DNA from: CALCTE01 sp045585835
GTDB lineage: Bacteria; Bacillota; Clostridia; Oscillospirales; CAG-272
Reading direction: 5' to 3'
Assembly (NCBI GenBank): GCA_045585835.1
Contig: JAZMZG010000012.1
Span: 101,150 to 165,149 of the forward strand
DNA length: 64,000 bases
The notes under the pieces are model-generated. The model was not told the DNA's origin. It worked only from the letters and a program-made list of their open reading frames with translations, and made no database searches. This document shows positions 60,698 to 64,000 of this stretch, one piece after another; the stretch's first letter is position 1; every line of letters starts with the position of its first letter. The translations under genes were made by a program, and so were the position numbers.

Positions 60698-60995
60698 TTA
60701 TATTACAGGAAAAAAGCTTGAAACACTTTCACTTGTAAAGGGAAGTACGATACAGTCTAAACACATCGGAAAGGATATTGCTCAAAGCTTTAAGACATTG
60801 GTTGGAGGAGAGCTGAAATCCTATAATGAGATGATGAATGAGGCGCGCGCTCTTGCCACAAAAAGAATGGTAGCGGAGGCAGAAGCTTTAGGTGCGGACG
60901 CCATCGTTAATATTCGCTACGCTTCGGCAGCGGTTATGCAGGGGGCGGCGGAAGTTATCGTATACGGTACTGCAGTTAAATTTATAGAAGAATAG
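60678..60995 (+). CDS. YbjQ/UPF0145 family protein
   Basis: A 105-residue protein of the UPF0145 (heavy-metal-binding-domain) family. The family signature is GADAIVNIRY near residue 80; earlier blocks VKGSTIQSKHIGKDI and SYNEMMNEAR also match. Members form pentamers; a metal role is suggested by name only. ATG 60678 has AAAGGTGA upstream; a GTG three codons earlier would overlap it. Confidence 0.88.
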   Translation: MILVNTDYITGKKLETLSLVKGSTIQSKHIGKDIAQSFKTLVGGELKSYNEMMNEARALATKRMVAEAEALGADAIVNIRYASAAVMQGAAEVIVYGTAVKFIEE

Positions 60996-61001
60996 TAAAG
61001 T

Positions 61002-61028
61002 AAAAACCTCACCTTTGGTGAGGTTTTT
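61002..61028. terminator. Bidirectional terminator
   Basis: AAAAACCTCACC-TTT-GGTGAGGTTTTT between ybjQ and the convergent catalase gene. Confidence 0.9.
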
Positions 61029-61045
61029 GTGTTATATTAAGTTTA

Positions 61046-61711
61046 CTATTTAAAAGAAGGAGGATTAACTTCAGTTTTTGCAAAGCTGTCGCCGTGTGAG
61101 GGTTCGGACATACTGAAATACATCTTCGCCGCTTTTGTTGTACCAAAGTCACGGTTTGAGCCGGAATTTTGTACTCTGTTGAATGCTTCTCTGAACATTG
61201 CATTATGCGCTTCCTCGCGGTTTAAGAGAAAGTCTATAGTTTCTCTTACCTTTTTATCTTCTATCTGTCTGTAAAGATACTCGTAAACGACCTTTGCACG
61301 CTGTTCCGATGCGATATTGGACAAAAGATCTGCACAGAGATCACCTGTGACGGTGACGTAGTCGGCAGTCCAAGAATATCCGGAGGCGTTTATAAGTCCG
61401 GGCGCAAGTCCGAGCTGTACGTGGCTTTGTACTTCTCCTACGTCTACTGATTTATAGTCGACGTCGTGGCCGTTTAAAAGATTTACTGTCTGGGACACCA
61501 TTTCAAGATGTCCGAGTTCTTCTGCAGCTATATCAAGAAACAAGTCCTTAATCTCAGGATCTTTTATTCGGAAGCTTTGTGACATATACTGCATTGCTGC
61601 CTTAAGTTCGCCGTTACCGCCGCCCACTTGCTCGTGCAAAAGTGCTGCGTATTGGGGATTTGGTCTTTCAATAGCAACAGGATGAAAAAGTTGTTTTTCG
61701 TGTTTAAACAT
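61046..61711 (-). CDS. Manganese catalase family protein (CotJC-like)
   Basis: A 221-residue ferritin-like four-helix protein with a di-manganese site: GELKAAMQYM (first Glu), AAEELGHLEM (ExxH), ASEQRAKVVYEY and NREEAHNAMF (second ExxH). It decomposes hydrogen peroxide; relatives form part of the spore coat as CotJC. The start is ATG 61711 with AGAGAGG upstream; a longer reading adds 69 residues of non-homologous, low-quality sequence. cotJA and cotJB are not adjacent. Confidence 0.88.
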   Translation of the reverse strand: MFKHEKQLFHPVAIERPNPQYAALLHEQVGGGNGELKAAMQYMSQSFRIKDPEIKDLFLDIAAEELGHLEMVSQTVNLLNGHDVDYKSVDVGEVQSHVQLGLAPGLINASGYSWTADYVTVTGDLCADLLSNIASEQRAKVVYEYLYRQIEDKKVRETIDFLLNREEAHNAMFREAFNRVQNSGSNRDFGTTKAAKMYFSMSEPSHGDSFAKTEVNPPSFK

Positions 61712-61826
61712 ATTTGATACCTCTCTTTCAGCATTATTATTTGCACATTCACAGAAAAATATCAAAAAATTTAAGTCAAAAGTGCGAAAGGAAAAATTTT
61801 CTTTTTTACTGTTTTTAATATAAATA

Positions 61827-61859
61827 GACCTCTCTTGCCTTTTGAAGACAAAAGAGGTC
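61827..61859 (-). terminator. Terminator of glnA
   Basis: On the minus strand GACCTCT and AGAGGTC form the stem, with a U-rich but imperfect tract after it. Confidence 0.7.
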
Positions 61860-61868
61860 ATAATTTTA

Positions 61869-63293
61869 TTAAAGATTGTAATACTTATCAAATTCTGCGG
61901 GATGGGGGATAGCTGCAAGCTGTCTTATCTCTGCTTTTTTGGATTTAATGAAGTTGTTTATAAGCTCTACGGGGAATACTCCGCCTTCTGTAAGGTAATC
62001 GTGGTCTTTCTCAAGACAGTCAAGAGCCTCGTCGAGAGAAACGGGAAGACCTTTGAGTTTTGCCTTTTCCTCTTCGGGAAGATTATAGAGATTCATATCG
62101 TAGGGTCCCCAGCCTTCTTTGTGAGGATCGATCTTATTCTTAACACCGTCAAGACCTGCCATAAGGATAGCCGCATAGCAGAAATAGGGGTTGCAGGTAG
62201 CATCGGGGTTGCGAAGCTCAAAACGTCGCTTATCGGGGCTCTTTGCATATGCGGGAATACGAATTACCGCGCTTCTGTTAGAGGTTGCATAACCGACAGT
62301 TACAGGAGCTTCAAAACCGGGAACGAGACGCTTGAATGAGTTTGTGCTGGGGTTGGTTATCGCACAGAGCGAACCGATGTGCTTCAAAATACCGCCGATA
62401 AAGTAATGTGCTGTTTCGCTTAAATGTGAATATCCGTTATCGTCGGAGAACACAGGTTGTCCATCTTTAAACAAAAGCATGTGAACGTGCATACCGCTTC
62501 CCGCTTCACCGTATATGGGTTTAGGCATAAACGTAGCGCTCTTGCCGTATTTGAGAGCTGTGTTGTGAATGATGTACTTTATCATCATCGTCGCATCAGC
62601 CATGTGTACTACTTCACCGAGCTGCGGTTCGATCTCAAACTGACCGGATGCGGCAACCTCGGGGTGATGATAGTTAATTTCAATTCCTGCATCCTTCATA
62701 AGCATACACATTTCGCTTCGGCACTCGTAAGAGATATCAAACGGCTTCGCTATGTGATAGTTTTTCTGCTTAGGAACGACTACCCCGAGTCCATCGTTTG
62801 CGGAGTTCCAGTATGACTGCTTTGCATCAACGCTTGCGCTTACACATTTAGCGTCAACGTTCCAATTTACGTTATCAAAAAGATAAAATTCAAATTCGGG
62901 AAGAATTTTCATTTCATCGGCAACACCGCTGTCTTTCATATATTGCACTGCGGCTTTGATGATGTTTCGAGGATACTGTGCAAGAGGACGGTTCTCGGGA
63001 GTGTCAATGATCATAGCGTTACCCATCATCGAAAGAGTAGGAATCGAGCAAAACGGGTCAACCGTAGCTGTGTCGGGATCGGGAATGAACACCATATCGC
63101 TCTTTTCAACGACGGCATAGCCGTAGTTAGATGCGTCAAATCCTATACCGCTCTTCATCGTATCCTCGGAAAAGTTTTCTGCGGGAATAGTTACGTGACG
63201 GTATTGACCGTTGATGTCAACCATTTTAAAGTCGACCATCTTAATATCTTTCTCTTTTATAATAGCAAGTATGTCCTGAACTGTTTTTGCCAT
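61869..63293 (-). CDS. glnA: Glutamine synthetase (type I)
   Basis: Makes glutamine from glutamate, ammonia and ATP; the main ammonia-assimilating enzyme. The 474 residues have the beta-grasp N-terminal domain (DFKMVDINGQYRHV) and the catalytic blocks EFEFYLFD, EINYHHPEVAASGQFE, GSGMHVH and NRSAVIRIPAY. The 397-loop reads MNLYNLPEEE; the adenylylation Tyr is present in form, but the D of the consensus NLYDLP is N. GGTGG precedes ATG, promoter TTGACA-N16-TATAAA. Confidence 0.97.
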   Translation of the reverse strand: MAKTVQDILAIIKEKDIKMVDFKMVDINGQYRHVTIPAENFSEDTMKSGIGFDASNYGYAVVEKSDMVFIPDPDTATVDPFCSIPTLSMMGNAMIIDTPENRPLAQYPRNIIKAAVQYMKDSGVADEMKILPEFEFYLFDNVNWNVDAKCVSASVDAKQSYWNSANDGLGVVVPKQKNYHIAKPFDISYECRSEMCMLMKDAGIEINYHHPEVAASGQFEIEPQLGEVVHMADATMMIKYIIHNTALKYGKSATFMPKPIYGEAGSGMHVHMLLFKDGQPVFSDDNGYSHLSETAHYFIGGILKHIGSLCAITNPSTNSFKRLVPGFEAPVTVGYATSNRSAVIRIPAYAKSPDKRRFELRNPDATCNPYFCYAAILMAGLDGVKNKIDPHKEGWGPYDMNLYNLPEEEKAKLKGLPVSLDEALDCLEKDHDYLTEGGVFPVELINNFIKSKKAEIRQLAAIPHPAEFDKYYNL

Positions 63294-63332
63294 AAATAAC
63301 CACCTCTTAAATTAAAAAATATTATAGTTAAT

Positions 63333-63360
63333 TTTATAACATATTGCCTTATTTTGTCAA
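63333..63360 (-). promoter_or_regulatory. Promoter of glnA
   Basis: Minus strand: TTGACA (63355-63360), 16-bp spacer, TATAAA (63333-63338). Confidence 0.75.
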
Positions 63361-63415
63361 TGATATATTGATACTTTTTAAAATTAAATTTATTGTTTGT
63401 ATACATAAGGCAGAT

Positions 63416-63496
63416 ACAACCGCCAATATCTATAGCCACCTCGATGCCGTGACGAAAGCGGACACCGGCGCCGCGATGAGTAAAGCGTTGGGGTGA
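63416..63496 (+). pseudogene. C-terminal remnant of a phage-type tyrosine recombinase
   Basis: In frame: TTANIYSHLDAVTKADTGAA, then MSKALG and TGA. This is the end of an integrase with the catalytic Tyr in NIYSHLD. There is no start and no other integrase sequence upstream; the preceding DNA is AT-rich and belongs to the glnA promoter side. The remnant is clearly richer in G+C than its surroundings, consistent with foreign origin. Confidence 0.75.
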
Positions 63497-63511
63497 GAAG
63501 AGCATAAGGAA

Positions 63512-63536
63512 AGGGCTGACCGTGAGGTCAGCCCCT
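63512..63536 (+). terminator. Hairpin after the integrase remnant
   Basis: AGGGCTGACC-GTGA-GGTCAGCCCCT; the trailing T-run is weak. It probably came with the integrase. Confidence 0.5.
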
Positions 63537-63568
63537 TGTACTATTCGATAAACTTGAATTTGACGGTA

Positions 63569-64000
63569 TTACAACAGCTTTATCTCATTGGCAATCATAG
63601 CCACGTTTTTGGCGTTGTTATCAATTTTAATGGTATTGAGTGCTTGATACATCGGTATTCTTGCTATGCTTCGCTCAATTATATCTTCAGAACGGATACC
63701 TCTTTCTACATCCATTGCCAATCTTTCACACAGAGTCTTTTCATCCGCTACAAGTGAGACGCATTTCACCTCACAGTTCTGTGTATCCAGCTTCTTAAGT
63801 ATGGTATCGATAATTCTATGCTCGTGCATCACCCAACAAAAAATAATATTCTCGTATGCAGAACATTTCAGAAAATTATTGAGTAAGTAACAAATATTAT
63901 TCGTCACCATTGCTTTTGTTTCATCGGTTACTTGGAACGGATTTGCATCCCAACACCAATCTCCGTCAAGAAATACACTATTCGGTAAATCCTGTTTGAG
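63569..64000 (-). CDS. AAA/P-loop nucleotide kinase-like protein (partial, 5' end missing)
   Basis: The frame runs to the right edge without a start codon of its own: residues FLDGDWCWDANPFQVTDE lead into ICYLLNNFL and IIFCWVMHEH, with CERLAMDVERG near the end, a lid-like helix typical of adenylate-kinase-like folds. The P-loop would lie beyond the window. The stop is at 63569. The protein is likely a small AAA-family ATP-binding kinase of unknown substrate. Confidence 0.7.
   Translation of the reverse strand, partial: LKQDLPNSVFLDGDWCWDANPFQVTDETKAMVTNNICYLLNNFLKCSAYENIIFCWVMHEHRIIDTILKKLDTQNCEVKCVSLVADEKTLCERLAMDVERGIRSEDIIERSIARIPMYQALNTIKIDNNAKNVAMIANEIKLL

Noticed and set aside
61712..61918. 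An N-terminal extension of the manganese catalase
   Set aside because: The added residues have no ferritin-like character and cross the glnA terminator; ATG 61711 has a good ribosome site and the family N-terminus.
63297..63568. A functional integrase gene
   Set aside because: Only the C-terminal 27 codons remain; there is no start, core domain or second catalytic residue.

Overview
The window is ordinary bacterial chromosome from a low-GC, endospore-forming anaerobe of class Clostridia, probably a gut or fermentative lineage near the Oscillospirales or Christensenellales. The evidence is spoVAD and spoVAE, a DacF-type carboxypeptidase, a CotJC-like manganese catalase, a PrkC/PrpC pair, the c-di-AMP synthase cdaA with its regulator cdaR, a T-box leader, a dockerin-bearing secreted protein, and pyrophosphate-based glycolysis (PPi-type phosphofructokinase, pyruvate phosphate dikinase, membrane pyrophosphatase). 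Promoters are mostly TTGACA-N17-TATAAT and intrinsic terminators are strong, so transcription units can be read from the DNA. No rRNA, tRNA or CRISPR array was seen.

Layout. 1-4.9 kb (minus): cdaA-cdaR-rseC-recJ and the first codons of a further gene. 5-6 kb (plus): secreted leucine-rich-repeat/dockerin protein behind a perfect 24-bp palindrome. 6-11.7 kb (minus): pepV-rsgA, then prpC-prkC-SGNH hydrolase. 11.7-13.6 kb: recA-recX with an SOS-like operator. 13.7-21.4 kb: efp, an acidic Cys-rich protein, hppA (minus), an orphan solute-binding lipoprotein, rpoA standing alone, spoVAD-spoVAE. 21.4-29.5 kb: dus-recG, dacF, lipoproteins, a DUF11 protein, a 57-residue membrane protein, fba. 29.8-36 kb: PPi-dependent pfk, a nuclease, a GMP synthase without its amidotransferase domain, an AraC regulator, an ArsB-like transporter, pgsA. 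36-44 kb: RNHCP protein, a 59-residue membrane protein, phosphohexomutase, DUF177-rpmF, DUF512-der-plsY-rimO. 44-51 kb: ppdK followed by two cargo modules. 51-61 kb: ABC exporter, nitroreductase, Na+ symporter, a T-box controlled paaK-ACT operon, glycerate kinase and small genes. 61-64 kb (minus): Mn catalase, glnA, an integrase remnant and a partial nucleotide kinase.

The most unusual stretch is 46.8-51.0 kb. The 3' end of ppdK with its terminator recurs twice as a diverged 110-bp copy, each closing a promoter-plus-cargo module: a carbohydrate-binding lipoprotein, then a SipW peptidase flanked by two SipW-type substrates. It looks like cassette-wise insertion behind a housekeeping gene, with no recombinase in the modules. 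Two other signals stand out. An identical 21-bp element sits 3 bp upstream of the -35 boxes of both the AraC-family regulator and fba. A T-box with a probable Phe specifier sits ahead of phenylacetate-CoA ligase, which fits phenylalanine synthesis from phenylacetate.
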